The notes: generated by a model from the letters alone, not told the origin. DNA of 36,453 bases from Desulfotignum sp. (GCA_011390335.1 JAABSO010000039.1:1-36453), one strand, 5' to 3'. Counted from the stretch's first letter, positions 7,799 to 17,112 are shown. Numbers and translations are program-made.

Positions 7799-8485
7799 TT
7801 ATTTTTTGTTCTGTCCTTTAGACTTGCCATTGTTAGGCTGGTTTTTTTTCCATTTTTCTTTCAAATCGCTGAGGTTTTTGCTGTGGGTCAAAATGACAAT
7901 CTCATCATCTTTGTTCAACTTGGTTTCATCGAGCGCCAGTGTAAACTGCCCATCGCGATAAAAGCAAACAACCTTGGCATTGTCCGGAAGATCGAGATCG
8001 CTGATTTTTTTTCCTTTTTCTTCATCTACTATGAAGGTAAAAAATCTTGCTTCTCCTTTAATTACCGTGGAGAGTTCCAGAATATCCAGGCCTTCAACCA
8101 TGTCGGCAAGGTATCGGCTGATAGTCCGGGATGGCAAAATTGTGTCCTGAAGTTTTAGTTCCGAGCAGATCACCTCAAAATCGGGATTTTGGATACTCGG
8201 AATCACCCGCTTGAAACCCAGAGAACGTCCCACCAGACTCGATATCAGATTTTCCTGATCGCTGTTGCTCAGGCAGAAAAGCACATCGGTCTGCTCCGGT
8301 CCGACTTCCTTAAGGATGGCGGGATTACTTCCATCCCCTTGCAAAAAGCTGCAATCCATGGAATCGGAGAGATCATCTATTTTGTTTTCATCTTTTTCTA
8401 TGATAATCACCTCGTGGCCTCTTTTTATCAATAATTCAGCGGTCCTCACAGTGAATTCACCGGCACCTACAAAAGCAATTCTCAT
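7799..8485 (-). CDS. trkA: TrkA-type NAD-binding regulatory subunit of potassium uptake
   Basis: This 228-residue protein has one RCK unit: a TrkA_N Rossmann domain starting MRIAFVGAGEFTVRTAELL, with an acidic ribose-binding position in IIIEKDENK and a GDGSNPAIL segment, followed by a TrkA_C domain (about 140-210) and a Lys/Asn-rich tail. It is half the size of the double-unit E. coli TrkA and resembles the KtrA/single-RCK type. These cytoplasmic rings bind NAD(H) or ATP and gate the TrkH/KtrB channel. ATG 8485 is 4 bases after the trkH stop, and its AAGGAG site lies within the end of trkH, so the two genes are translationally linked. A TTG at 8506 would overlap trkH. Confidence 0.93.
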   Translation of the reverse strand: MRIAFVGAGEFTVRTAELLIKRGHEVIIIEKDENKIDDLSDSMDCSFLQGDGSNPAILKEVGPEQTDVLFCLSNSDQENLISSLVGRSLGFKRVIPSIQNPDFEVICSELKLQDTILPSRTISRYLADMVEGLDILELSTVIKGEARFFTFIVDEEKGKKISDLDLPDNAKVVCFYRDGQFTLALDETKLNKDDEIVILTHSKNLSDLKEKWKKNQPNNGKSKGQNKK

Positions 8486-8489
8486 GTCC

Positions 8490-9944
8490 TTATAATCTCC
8501 TTCCAATCCAGGTCCCGGGATATATTATCACCAACCATGCAAGTATTTCAAGTCTTCCCAGGAGCATGTTAATACAAAGTATTCCCTTGAGCAGGTTCGG
8601 CATTTCAGAGCTGACCACTCCTGCGGAGAGCCCGACAGTTGCCATGGCCGAAACCACTTCGAAAAGAGAATCCATCGGGTTATAGCCCATGAATAAAAAA
8701 GGAAGCCATGAAAACAAAGTGATGGTGCCAAAGAGCAGAATGAGGAGCAACGCTTCCTGGATCTCGGCTTCCTCCATGCGCCGGCCGGCCAGTCGTGGTT
8801 TGATCACTGCGTGCATGCTGGCGCAGGCCTTTCTGAGAAATATCCATACAAGATGCAGGACTATCAGAAGACGTAAAATCTTTATGCCGCCTGCTGTTGA
8901 GCCGACGCTTCCTCCAATGGCCATGTTCATAATCAACAAAAGCTTGGATGCTGGTGAAAGCTGAGAAATATCCATGGTCGAAAAGCCTGCCGTCGTCTGG
9001 GCGGAAAAAGCAATAACCGGGGCATGATGAAGCGCGTACGTCCATTTTATTCCGTTTGCTACCATAAAAATGCCAAGCAACAGGCTTACCAAAACCCCCA
9101 TATAAATAATCCAACGCAATTGCAAAATATCGCTGTCGGGTCTCAAGTCCTTTTTGTAGAGCCTGTGATAGAAACTTAAAGGCACCGCCCCTGTCAGACA
9201 GATCAGAATAACGCAATAATCAACAAACGGGCCGCTTAACGCTGCCAGGCTGGCATCATGGGGGGCGAAACCGCCGGTGGAGACTGCTGCCAGAGCCAAA
9301 AGCATTGCGTTGAAAGGCCTGGTTCCCAGCACCAGTAAAAGCAGGAATCCGGTCACGCTCAAAAAAGTATACACAATAAGCACCCGGCGTGCGTGGGCTT
9401 TTGTTCCACCTACCAGATCTTCTTCTTTGGCCTCTGTAACGGCAAATTTTTTGGTTGTGGCTCCTGGACGAAACAGCAGGGCGACAGAGAGAACAACGAT
9501 ACCCAGCCCCCCGTACCATTGCATCCAGGCGCGGGCAAAAAGAAATGTCTGCGGCCGATCCTGCAGGTCCTTCACAGTGCTGAGACCAGTGGTGGTAGCA
9601 GCGGAGATGGTCTCGAACAGCGCGTCGGGAAAAGTCAGCCCTGAACCCATCACGGGAAAAGTCATTACAAGAGGCGTAAATACAAACATGAAAGCCACAA
9701 TAACCATGGCCTCATTGACCTGGATCTCTGCAGGCGCATGCAGCCGTCCGAGAAGGCTGCCAAGTATGGTCAGTGCGGCAATGACAATGGTATATCTGAA
9801 AGCAATAAGGTTATCCCCAAAGATCAGCGAAACCACCAGAGGTAATAATGTCAGTACAGCGACAACAAGGCAAAGCTGTCCGAAATATTTTGTCAAAACA
9901 AAGAAACGCACCGCATAGGTGAGACCTGCTGCTTGTTTTGTCAA
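8490..9944 (-). CDS. trkH: TrkH-family potassium uptake membrane protein
   Basis: This 484-residue polytopic protein has the four-fold M1-P-M2 architecture of the SKT (TrkH/KtrB) family. Four selectivity-loop motifs are visible in order: TTTGLS, STGGF, TTAGFS and ATVGLS, each with the expected Gly. It forms the inner-membrane K+ channel, with TrkA encoded directly downstream as gating ring. The start is TTG 9944, preceded by GAGG with 6-base spacing; an in-frame stop lies just upstream of it. The kinase-receiver gene ends 91 bases upstream on the same strand, so trkHA may be the distal part of the CheBR-kinase operon. Confidence 0.95.
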   Translation of the reverse strand: MTKQAAGLTYAVRFFVLTKYFGQLCLVVAVLTLLPLVVSLIFGDNLIAFRYTIVIAALTILGSLLGRLHAPAEIQVNEAMVIVAFMFVFTPLVMTFPVMGSGLTFPDALFETISAATTTGLSTVKDLQDRPQTFLFARAWMQWYGGLGIVVLSVALLFRPGATTKKFAVTEAKEEDLVGGTKAHARRVLIVYTFLSVTGFLLLLVLGTRPFNAMLLALAAVSTGGFAPHDASLAALSGPFVDYCVILICLTGAVPLSFYHRLYKKDLRPDSDILQLRWIIYMGVLVSLLLGIFMVANGIKWTYALHHAPVIAFSAQTTAGFSTMDISQLSPASKLLLIMNMAIGGSVGSTAGGIKILRLLIVLHLVWIFLRKACASMHAVIKPRLAGRRMEEAEIQEALLLILLFGTITLFSWLPFLFMGYNPMDSLFEVVSAMATVGLSAGVVSSEMPNLLKGILCINMLLGRLEILAWLVIIYPGTWIGRRL

Positions 9945-10035
9945 TGGTTACCTCATTCAGACAGAAACCTGCTTTTTGTTGACCAGACCATAAACAATCC
10001 CCCAAAATCCAGAATATTGCAATCCTTACCGCTGG

Positions 10036-11766
10036 TTATTCGCCGCGTATGGCTGCCAGCAGGGATTCAGAATTTCCGCTTTTGCTCAGGTACCCTGTGG
10101 CCCCGGCTTCGGACATGGCATGGGCCTGGTCTTCGGCCTCGAACATGGAAAGACCATAAATTCGGATGCCGGGCATCTTTGATCGGATCTGGCGGGTTGC
10201 TTCCACCCCGTTCATTTTCGGCATGCTGATATCCATGAGAATAACTTCCGGCTGAATCTTTTGCGCCAGTTCCACAGCCGCTTCACCGTCAGCCGCCTCT
10301 CCAGCGATCTCGATATCATCGTGCCCGGAAAGAAAGGATAAAAGCCCCTTTCGCATCACTGTATGATCATCAACCAGCATTACCCGGATTTTTCCGTTTG
10401 CCGGAGGCGGGGTTGCCGGAGGCTCTATACGCTGCGCAAATTCTTCAGCAACCAGAGACGGCTGTTCCGGATCTGCATATACCGGGGGGGCGACCGGCAA
10501 AAAGATGGTTGCGGTGACGCCTTCATTCGGCGCGCACGCAGTCTCCAGGTTTCCCCCGAGAAGTTCCACTCTTTCTCTGATAGCAAAAATCCCGAATCCC
10601 TCACCCGGACCATTCTCTGTTAAACTTTTTGGATCACACCCGCGCCCCTTGTCTTTGACCATGATCCGGATACGTCCGTTTTGCTCCTGCATGGCGACCT
10701 GTGCAGTCGATGTTTCTGCATGCTTGACCACATTGAAAAGAAGCTCCCGGACCGAATGAAAAAGAAGCACCCGGAGGTCTTCCCGAAGAAAAACAAAATC
10801 ATCCGGCAGATCGAGGTCAACGTCAAGCCTATGGGTGGCGGACATCCACCGGGCCAGCCATCGAAGCGCTTCCGGCAGTTCTTTCTGGTAGAGGACCGGC
10901 GGTGACAGCTCCGAGGAAAGCGTTCGGGAGGTTTCTATAGACTTTGTTACCAGGTCATAGGCGGTTTTGAAGGCCGCCGTACCCTCCACATCAACTTTGC
11001 CCGCGAGGATTTCCAGATGGAGCCGGGCCCCGGCAAGCAGCTGCTGGAGATGGTCATGTAAAATTTCAGCAAGGCGTTTGCGTTCCCTTTGTTCGGCCAG
11101 GGTGAGTTCACTGGTGAGTCTTGCAAGCTGGCGGTTTCGCGCCGCAAGTTCGCCTGTCCGCTCCTCCAGTTCCTCCAGGATCTTTTTCAAAGATTTTTCA
11201 TAGGCTTTCTGCTCACTGATATCCACCAGGGCCACGCGAAATTGGTTGAATTCCCCTTCAGCGTCTTTTACAACAGATCCCTCCATGTGCACAAAGACGA
11301 TTCTTTTGTTTTCCTGGACAAGCCGCAGCTCCCGGGACGTAGCGACCCCGGGATTCTCCCTCATCGACCTGACAAGAGAATGATAAATCTCCTGGTCATC
11401 CGGATGTATCCGGGGCAGCATCGAGCGGCCGCTCATGGGATGCCGGGTTCCGGTGAGAAGGCGGGCAGCCGCCTGGTTGCACCGTTCGATCATGCCTTGT
11501 TTGTTTATGATAACAAACCCGACCGGGGCGGCATCAAAAAGCTCGAACCACTCGTTGCGGGCGTTTTCAAGACTTTTCGCGCTCTCCCTCAACTCCTGGT
11601 TTTGAAGCTCCACCTCCTCCTGGTAGACTTCAAGCTCATGGATAAGGCGGACCATGTCGGATATGTCGGATTCACTCTTATACGTTTCTTCCTGCCGCTC
11701 ATCGACAATCTGCTCCGCTTTTTTCCGTAATTGCTGAAGATCAAAATGTTTCTTATCATTCGGCAT
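10036..11766 (-). CDS. Hybrid PAS histidine kinase (HisKA_3) with C-terminal receiver domain
   Basis: This 576-residue soluble protein begins with a coiled coil (about 8-72), followed by a PAS domain (about 73-187), a coiled coil (190-228), a HisKA_3 domain with phospho-acceptor His237 in AEILHDHLQQLL, a HATPase domain (N box with Asn345, G box DKGRG 372-376) and a NarL-type receiver (458-576) with Asp466/Asp467, phospho-acceptor Asp512 in LMDIS and Lys562. No HTH output follows the receiver, so phosphotransfer probably acts through another protein or as a sink. The gene starts 3 bases after the CheB-CheR gene ends, so the two are made together. It is similar to the Kai-operon kinase at 5290-6555. 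All catalytic residues appear intact. Confidence 0.93.
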   Translation of the reverse strand: MPNDKKHFDLQQLRKKAEQIVDERQEETYKSESDISDMVRLIHELEVYQEEVELQNQELRESAKSLENARNEWFELFDAAPVGFVIINKQGMIERCNQAAARLLTGTRHPMSGRSMLPRIHPDDQEIYHSLVRSMRENPGVATSRELRLVQENKRIVFVHMEGSVVKDAEGEFNQFRVALVDISEQKAYEKSLKKILEELEERTGELAARNRQLARLTSELTLAEQRERKRLAEILHDHLQQLLAGARLHLEILAGKVDVEGTAAFKTAYDLVTKSIETSRTLSSELSPPVLYQKELPEALRWLARWMSATHRLDVDLDLPDDFVFLREDLRVLLFHSVRELLFNVVKHAETSTAQVAMQEQNGRIRIMVKDKGRGCDPKSLTENGPGEGFGIFAIRERVELLGGNLETACAPNEGVTATIFLPVAPPVYADPEQPSLVAEEFAQRIEPPATPPPANGKIRVMLVDDHTVMRKGLLSFLSGHDDIEIAGEAADGEAAVELAQKIQPEVILMDISMPKMNGVEATRQIRSKMPGIRIYGLSMFEAEDQAHAMSEAGATGYLSKSGNSESLLAAIRGE

Positions 11767-11769
11767 GGT

Positions 11770-14700
11770 CTATTCCTTGTGGTCAGCTGGCGGCCGCTTT
11801 TCTGATCGGGTTATTGTTTCAATGGCCAGAAGGATACGGTCCTGGTCCGGATCTTTATCCCGCAGGCGCCGGGCATTGAGCCGCAACAGCTTTTTTCCCG
11901 TGGTTTTAAAATGAAGCGTTATTTCGTAGTCCTGAAAAGCACGGTCATGCTCTGTGATATCTTTCAAAAGCTGCCGGAGCTCAGGGATGTCCCATTGGCT
12001 TTTTTCCAGGTCGAAAAAAGGTCGTTTCTCCGTTTTTTCCGGTGATGTTTGAAAGGTCTCGTAAAACTGGCGGTTAGCCATGACCACCTGTTTGTCTGTA
12101 TCAAGAACCACAAGTGATTCCCTGACCGTGTCAACAATGGCTTCGGTAAACCGTTTGTATGAATGAAACGAATTGTCAAGTTTTTTCTGGGCCGCTTTCT
12201 GGGAATCGATATTGATGAAGGTCAAAATCGCCCCCGCGATACGGTTGTTGTCGCTCCGATTCGGCATAATGCGCATCCGGTACCAATGGCCGTCAATGGT
12301 TTGGACCTCTTCTTCACTGTGGGACAACTGCTTGAGCACGGAACGTATCCTGTCCGTCAGGTTGCCGATATCCAGGTTGTGGGAGATGTGATCAAGGGGC
12401 CGGCCTACATCCTTGTCGATGAGATTGATCAGCCGGGAGGCCTCTTCGGTAAACCGTCTTACCTGAAGCTCATTGTCCAGAAACAATATGGCGACTCCGG
12501 TACTGTTGAGGACATCGGTGATCCGGCCGTAAGCCTCCTGGACCTCGGTAATCTTCTCGTGGAGTTCGTTGTTGACCGTGGAGAGTTCCTCGTTCAAAGA
12601 TTCCAGTTCCTCTCTGGACGATTCAAGCTCCTCATTGGTGCTCTGGACTTCCTCATTGGAAGAATACATCTCTTCATTGGCCGATTTGAGTTCCTCATTG
12701 GAGGTTTCGAGTTCCTCCTGGGTGGTCCGGTGATCCTCCTTCAGATCCGAAAGTTCCTGTTCCAGTGCAGCGATTCGTCGGGCAGCCTCATTTTCCGGAA
12801 CCTCTTTTGCGTTTTCCTTTTTGCGCTCAAAATCAAAAAGAGATTCCGGCAGTTCGGTGAAAAAAACCATGAAGTGATCCTTCATGGACGGTTCCGTAAA
12901 CGGCTGCACTGTCAGATCGATATGTACGTGACCGCCGTTTGTTTTTACCCGGACGGAGGATTTGACCGCTTTTTCATTGTTTTTCGCAGCCTTGCGCAGG
13001 GAGGCGGCCAGCGCGTGCCGAAGTCCCTCCCGGGCCATGTCAGTGATCTTAAGGTTTGATTTTCCCTGGGCATGCTCCAGGTATTTTCCGGTTTTGCCGT
13101 GGAAATAGATGATGTCGCCATAGGCAGTAATGATCACACAGGCCGGCGTATGATTTTGTAAAAGTTGCTTTTTCACGGCCCGGGCAATGTCCCCGTCATC
13201 TGCATCCTCGCTACGGCTTTTCTGCGGTGTGATCCGGGGAGCGTGCTTTTCACCGGTTGGAAAGGGTGTCGGGTGCGAAAGAGGGCCTCTCTGGTCCCGT
13301 TTTTTATAAATGCTGAAGCGTTTGTGAATCGGGGTGAAAAGATCCTCAAACCGGCCGGGGTGTTCAGATGTGCCTAAAAAAAGTATTCCCCCGGCTTTCA
13401 AATTGTAATGAAACAAGGGAATGAGTTTGTTCTGGGCTGCCTGTTCCAGGTAAATGAGAAGATTTCGGCAGACCAGCATATCCAGATGCATGAACGGGGG
13501 ATCGCGAAGGACGTTCTGCTCGGCAAAGACGATCAGCTCCCGGATCTTCTTGTTGACCCGAAAGTGGTTTTCCTCCTCAATAAAAAAGGTATCAAGGCGG
13601 GTTTTGCTGACATCTGCGGTGATGTTTTTGGGGTAGATGCCCTGACGGGCCTTATGGATGGCGTTTGCATCGATATCTGTTGCAAAGATCTGCAAGGAGC
13701 GATTTATGCCAAGCTTTTGCATGGTTTCCCGGATAATGATCGCAACCGAGTATGCCTCTTCCCCGGTGGAACACCCTGGTACCCAGACCCGAAAATTTTC
13801 GTTATCTTCTCCTTGTGAAAGAAGCTTTGGGAGAACCTCTTCTTCCACAAAGGTAAACACTTCAGGGTCTCGGAAAAAATTGGTAACCCCGATGAGCAGA
13901 TCCTGGAACAGCATGTGGGTTTCATCCGGGTTGTCGTGAAGAAACGCAAGATAATCTTTAATGGAGCGGCAGTGGGTGACACCCATACGTCTTTCGATCC
14001 GTCTTGTTACTGTGCTCTTTTTGTACTGAGAAAAATCATGGTCGGTTCGGTCCGCCAGAAAGGTAAGAATTTTAGACAGCTGCCCGGGAGGTTTTCCGTT
14101 TTTCCGGATCTCGGCCTTCAGTACAGCCGGATGCCGGAAGTACGCAATCAGCTGATCAGCCATTTCCTGCGGTGTCAGGATAAAGTCGACCATCCCGGTT
14201 TCGATGGCACTTGCCGGCATGCCCCCGTGCCGGGCTGACTTCGGGGCCTGGGCCATGACTATCCCGGCATTTTCCTTGATCAGCCGCAGTCCGCCGGTGC
14301 CGTCGGTGCCGGTGCCTGATAGAATAACGCAGCCTGCTTTATCGCCTCTTTCCTCGGCAAGAGATCGTAAAAAAATGTCAATCGGCATATGCACATGCGA
14401 TCGGCTGGACCGCTCCTGCAGCCTGAGTACGCCATTTTCTATAATGGCATCCTGATCCGAAGGGGGGACATAGACCGTATCGGTTTCAATAGTCATTTTA
14501 TCTTCGATAAGCACGAATGTAACACCTGAATTGCGCCGGAGCAATTCAGGCATGCGGGTGGGGTGATCCGGATGGGTATGGGTGACAATGACAAAAGCGA
14601 TGCCGCTTTTTTCCGGAAGCCCGGATATGAATTGCTCCAGGGCTTCAAGTCCACCGGCTGACGCGCCGACGCAGACCACCGGAAACAGTTTCCGTTCAAA

Positions 14701-15066
14701 GGATTCTTTGTGTGGCTGGTCTTCACCACCAGGCGCTTCCTCTTCGGATACTGCGTTTTCGGGGGGGACGTCTTCCGGTGCTTCGTCTTCCTGGATTTTT
14801 TCTTCAGAGGCTTTTTCTTCAGAGGCTTTTTCTTTCGGGGGGTCGTCTTCCAGGGGTTCGTCGTCCCGTGCTTTGCTTTTCAGTGCTTCATCTTCCGGTG
14901 CGTGAGACGCTGATTTCCCCTCGGATCCTCGCCGGGCCTCGGCCTCTTGAATGGTTTTTTTCTCTTCAGCCTCAGCCCTCTCCTGATCAGATAGGTCTGC
15001 GTTTTTTTGCTGATCTTCCGCCTGCCCGTTCTTGTCTTCAGCTTTTTCTTTGTCTTTTTTTGCCAT
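11770..15066 (-). CDS. CheB-CheR-PAS fusion signalling protein
   Basis: This 1098-residue protein has a Glu/Lys/Pro-rich disordered head (1-125), a CheB methylesterase domain with the triad Ser136 (GASAGG), His163 (VTHTHPD) and Asp255 (GTGTDG), a CheR_N plus CheR methyltransferase (about 320-590) with VTNFFRDPE and the SAM-binding PGCSTGEEAYS, a long SNEE/SxxEL coiled coil (about 770-865), and two PAS-like regions. There is no receiver in front of CheB and no kinase domain of its own. The kinase-receiver gene follows after 3 bases and probably completes the pathway. CheBR-PAS fusions occur widely outside chemotaxis and are usually treated as PAS signalling proteins. No chemoreceptor, CheA or CheW lies in the window. 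Confidence 0.94.
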   Translation of the reverse strand: MAKKDKEKAEDKNGQAEDQQKNADLSDQERAEAEEKKTIQEAEARRGSEGKSASHAPEDEALKSKARDDEPLEDDPPKEKASEEKASEEKIQEDEAPEDVPPENAVSEEEAPGGEDQPHKESFERKLFPVVCVGASAGGLEALEQFISGLPEKSGIAFVIVTHTHPDHPTRMPELLRRNSGVTFVLIEDKMTIETDTVYVPPSDQDAIIENGVLRLQERSSRSHVHMPIDIFLRSLAEERGDKAGCVILSGTGTDGTGGLRLIKENAGIVMAQAPKSARHGGMPASAIETGMVDFILTPQEMADQLIAYFRHPAVLKAEIRKNGKPPGQLSKILTFLADRTDHDFSQYKKSTVTRRIERRMGVTHCRSIKDYLAFLHDNPDETHMLFQDLLIGVTNFFRDPEVFTFVEEEVLPKLLSQGEDNENFRVWVPGCSTGEEAYSVAIIIRETMQKLGINRSLQIFATDIDANAIHKARQGIYPKNITADVSKTRLDTFFIEEENHFRVNKKIRELIVFAEQNVLRDPPFMHLDMLVCRNLLIYLEQAAQNKLIPLFHYNLKAGGILFLGTSEHPGRFEDLFTPIHKRFSIYKKRDQRGPLSHPTPFPTGEKHAPRITPQKSRSEDADDGDIARAVKKQLLQNHTPACVIITAYGDIIYFHGKTGKYLEHAQGKSNLKITDMAREGLRHALAASLRKAAKNNEKAVKSSVRVKTNGGHVHIDLTVQPFTEPSMKDHFMVFFTELPESLFDFERKKENAKEVPENEAARRIAALEQELSDLKEDHRTTQEELETSNEELKSANEEMYSSNEEVQSTNEELESSREELESLNEELSTVNNELHEKITEVQEAYGRITDVLNSTGVAILFLDNELQVRRFTEEASRLINLIDKDVGRPLDHISHNLDIGNLTDRIRSVLKQLSHSEEEVQTIDGHWYRMRIMPNRSDNNRIAGAILTFINIDSQKAAQKKLDNSFHSYKRFTEAIVDTVRESLVVLDTDKQVVMANRQFYETFQTSPEKTEKRPFFDLEKSQWDIPELRQLLKDITEHDRAFQDYEITLHFKTTGKKLLRLNARRLRDKDPDQDRILLAIETITRSEKRPPADHKE
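14801..14830. repeat. 15-base in-frame tandem duplication in the CheB-CheR gene
   Basis: The unit TCTTCAGAGGCTTTT occurs twice in direct succession. On the coding strand it gives two copies of ASEEK in the acidic head of the protein. It suggests growth of this disordered region by slippage. Confidence 0.85.
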
Positions 15067-15300
15067 AACCTCTACCGCCAGTATGGTACTGTATTAATAA
15101 TTTCTGTTCTGTATTGTTGAGAATCCCTTTGCCGTATAATTCTGGATAGGAAACAGCATTTTGTCAAGAAAAGTATGGAAAATTGATGGCCATCGTACCT
15201 GACAGTCTGCTCATATCTTTCGGGGATATGACTCACCCGCCTGGCCGACCGGTTCCGGGCATAACCTTGCGGCCGGAAACGTGAAGACTTTTTGTAAACA

Positions 15301-16320
15301 TTATTCATAGACACCTGCTATAGGCGCTTTGCAGTGGGCGCAGGTGTTATTTTCTGAAAGATCCATTTTTACCCGGTTCAGGTCTCTCTGGATGACCGGC
15401 TGTCTGCATTGCGGGCACCGGGTATTTCTGGTATCTTTGTTTTCATTGATGACATTGCCCATGTATACATAATGCAATCCTGCATCTTCCCCGAATTTGA
15501 AAGCAGCTTCCATAACAGAAAGGGGTGTGGCAACAGCATCGGTATACTGGTAGTCAGGATGAAACCGGCTGACATGCCATGGGATATCTGGATCTACATC
15601 GGCAATAAATTGCGCAATTTTGCGCAGTTCCTCTTCTCTGTCATTGGCTTTCGGCACAATCAGGGTGGTGACCTCCAGCCAGATGCCTGCTTCTTTTAAA
15701 TACCGGATGTTATCTAAGACCGGTTGCAGGCTTCCTTTGCAGATATCTTTGTAAAAGGAATCATTCATGGCTTTCAAGTCTATATTGATCCCGTCCAGAA
15801 AAGGCCCGATGGTGTCTATGGCCTGTTTTGTCATGTATCCGTTGGATACAAAAATGTTTTTCAAACCCCGATCCCGGGCCAGGCGGGCCGTGTCATAGGC
15901 ATATTCAAAAAAAATGGTTGGTTCAGTATAGGTATATGCAATGCTTTTGCAGTTACTTTCCACCGCGTTGTGAACGATTTGTTCAGGATCCATGGGTTTT
16001 CCGGGAAGATCTTTGTCCCCTTTTTTCACAGCTTGGGAAATCTGCCAGTTCTGACAGAAACTGCAGGCAAAATTGCAGCCTGCCGTACCGATGGAATAGG
16101 CAGAACTGCCCGGCAGAAAATGATACAGCGGCTTTTTTTCAATGGGATCGACATGGGCGGCTATGATTCTGCCATAGGCAAGGGTATACAGTTTGCCGTC
16201 CAGATTCTGCCGGACATTGCAGATGCCGAATTTCTGATCAGATATGCGGCACCCGTGATGGCACAAACGGCAGGTGATTTTTTTATCTTCTCCGCGTTCA
16301 AAGAGCATGGCTGGCTTCAT
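15301..16320 (-). CDS. amrS: AmmeMemoRadiSam-type radical SAM enzyme (AmrS/PflA-like)
   Basis: This 339-residue protein is a radical SAM enzyme with the CxxxCxxC cluster at Cys82, Cys86 and Cys89, followed by QNWQIS. The segment YHFLPGSSAYSIGTAGCNF just before it is diagnostic of the AmrS family. An extra N-terminal cysteine group (Cys17, 20, 24, 34) and a C-terminal zinc-ribbon-like pair (CPQC and CAHC) flank the TIM-barrel domain. AmrS genes normally occur with AMMECR1- and Memo-family genes in an uncharacterised modification system; neither is in the window, so the gene is separated from or has lost its partners here. GGGAG precedes ATG 16320 by 5 bases. It lies between PRC gene B and the CheB-CheR gene on the same strand. 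Confidence 0.9.
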   Translation of the reverse strand: MKPAMLFERGEDKKITCRLCHHGCRISDQKFGICNVRQNLDGKLYTLAYGRIIAAHVDPIEKKPLYHFLPGSSAYSIGTAGCNFACSFCQNWQISQAVKKGDKDLPGKPMDPEQIVHNAVESNCKSIAYTYTEPTIFFEYAYDTARLARDRGLKNIFVSNGYMTKQAIDTIGPFLDGINIDLKAMNDSFYKDICKGSLQPVLDNIRYLKEAGIWLEVTTLIVPKANDREEELRKIAQFIADVDPDIPWHVSRFHPDYQYTDAVATPLSVMEAAFKFGEDAGLHYVYMGNVINENKDTRNTRCPQCRQPVIQRDLNRVKMDLSENNTCAHCKAPIAGVYE

Positions 16321-16451
16321 CTATTCTCCCTTTCCACCTGAAAAATTTACCTGTAAAAGGCAAGCATAACATAGTACCCTGGTTTGTGTCACAGTGTAAA
16401 AGAGGTGAATCCTTTGTCTGCGCTTGAAAAATGGATTAACAGATAAAAACA

Positions 16452-16478
16452 GGCGGCCGTGCAGGGGGGTCGGCCGCC
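16452..16478 (-). terminator. GC-rich hairpin, probable terminator of PRC-barrel gene B
   Basis: The 8-base stem GGCGGCCG / CGGCCGCC has an 11-base loop. On the minus strand it is followed by TGTTTTTATCTG, a usable U-tract. It lies 26 bases past the stop of PRC gene B and corresponds to the hairpin at 6606-6636. Confidence 0.7.
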
Positions 16479-16503
16479 CGGCCTTATCCTGTATTTTGTG
16501 GTA

Positions 16504-17112
16504 TTATTCATTTATCTTCTTGTTATCATAGTCCCCCTGTTTCATATGATTCTTTTGATCATAATCATCATTGAAATCTTCACCATAAAACCCGCGTATT
16601 TTCTGGTCAAATCGGGAGTCGCCAACATTTTTCCAGTCATCTTCAGTAAACTCTGGTGCTTCTGAAAGCATTTGCTTATGAATTTTATCCAGCAATACAA
16701 CGTTCTTCTCTGAATCTACCGTTGCATCATTGAAAGGAATCGGAATACGATTCTTACCGACTCCCAGGATTCCCCCGTGGGATAGAACCATATACTGTAT
16801 CCGGCCGCTTTCATTGATAATCAAATCCTGGACTTCACCCAGATCTTCATTTTGTTTGCTTTTTACGGGCATTCCAATCAAATCACTGGCCATACAGGAT
16901 TTTTTGAGGCGTGATTTATCATTGTAATTCATGGTAGCCTGGTTACCTTTTTTCATGGTCCCCTTTTCACTCTGCATCTCCATGGATTTGTCGCTCTTTC
17001 CCTCAATACGGCCTTCTTTGTCATAATCCGCAGCAAAGACATATCCTGCTCCCATAAAGGCAAAGAGGATCGCTGCAATTACCATTGTTGTAAAATGTTT
17101 TTTTGCGTTCAT
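16504..17112 (-). CDS. Exported PRC-barrel domain protein, copy B
   Basis: This 202-residue paralogue of the protein at 6773-7390 has a nearly identical signal peptide (GAGYVFA before ADYD) and the same PRC-barrel segments: MASDLIGMPVKSKQ, LGEVQDLIIN, GRIQYMVLSHGG and RIPIPFNDATVD. It differs in the linker, which carries extra Lys/Met-rich residues, and has a shorter C-terminal tail. ATG 17112 follows AAAGGAG; the longer frame upstream has no signal peptide. It is predicted to be periplasmic and of unknown molecular role. Retention of both copies with the same regulatory unit suggests both are expressed under related conditions. Confidence 0.88.
   Translation of the reverse strand: MNAKKHFTTMVIAAILFAFMGAGYVFAADYDKEGRIEGKSDKSMEMQSEKGTMKKGNQATMNYNDKSRLKKSCMASDLIGMPVKSKQNEDLGEVQDLIINESGRIQYMVLSHGGILGVGKNRIPIPFNDATVDSEKNVVLLDKIHKQMLSEAPEFTEDDWKNVGDSRFDQKIRGFYGEDFNDDYDQKNHMKQGDYDNKKINE

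Noticed and set aside
12163..13059. Plus-strand frame of 298 codons
   Set aside because: It lies entirely opposite the CheB-CheR-PAS gene, whose motifs are intact, and shows no family motif; it is a composition shadow.
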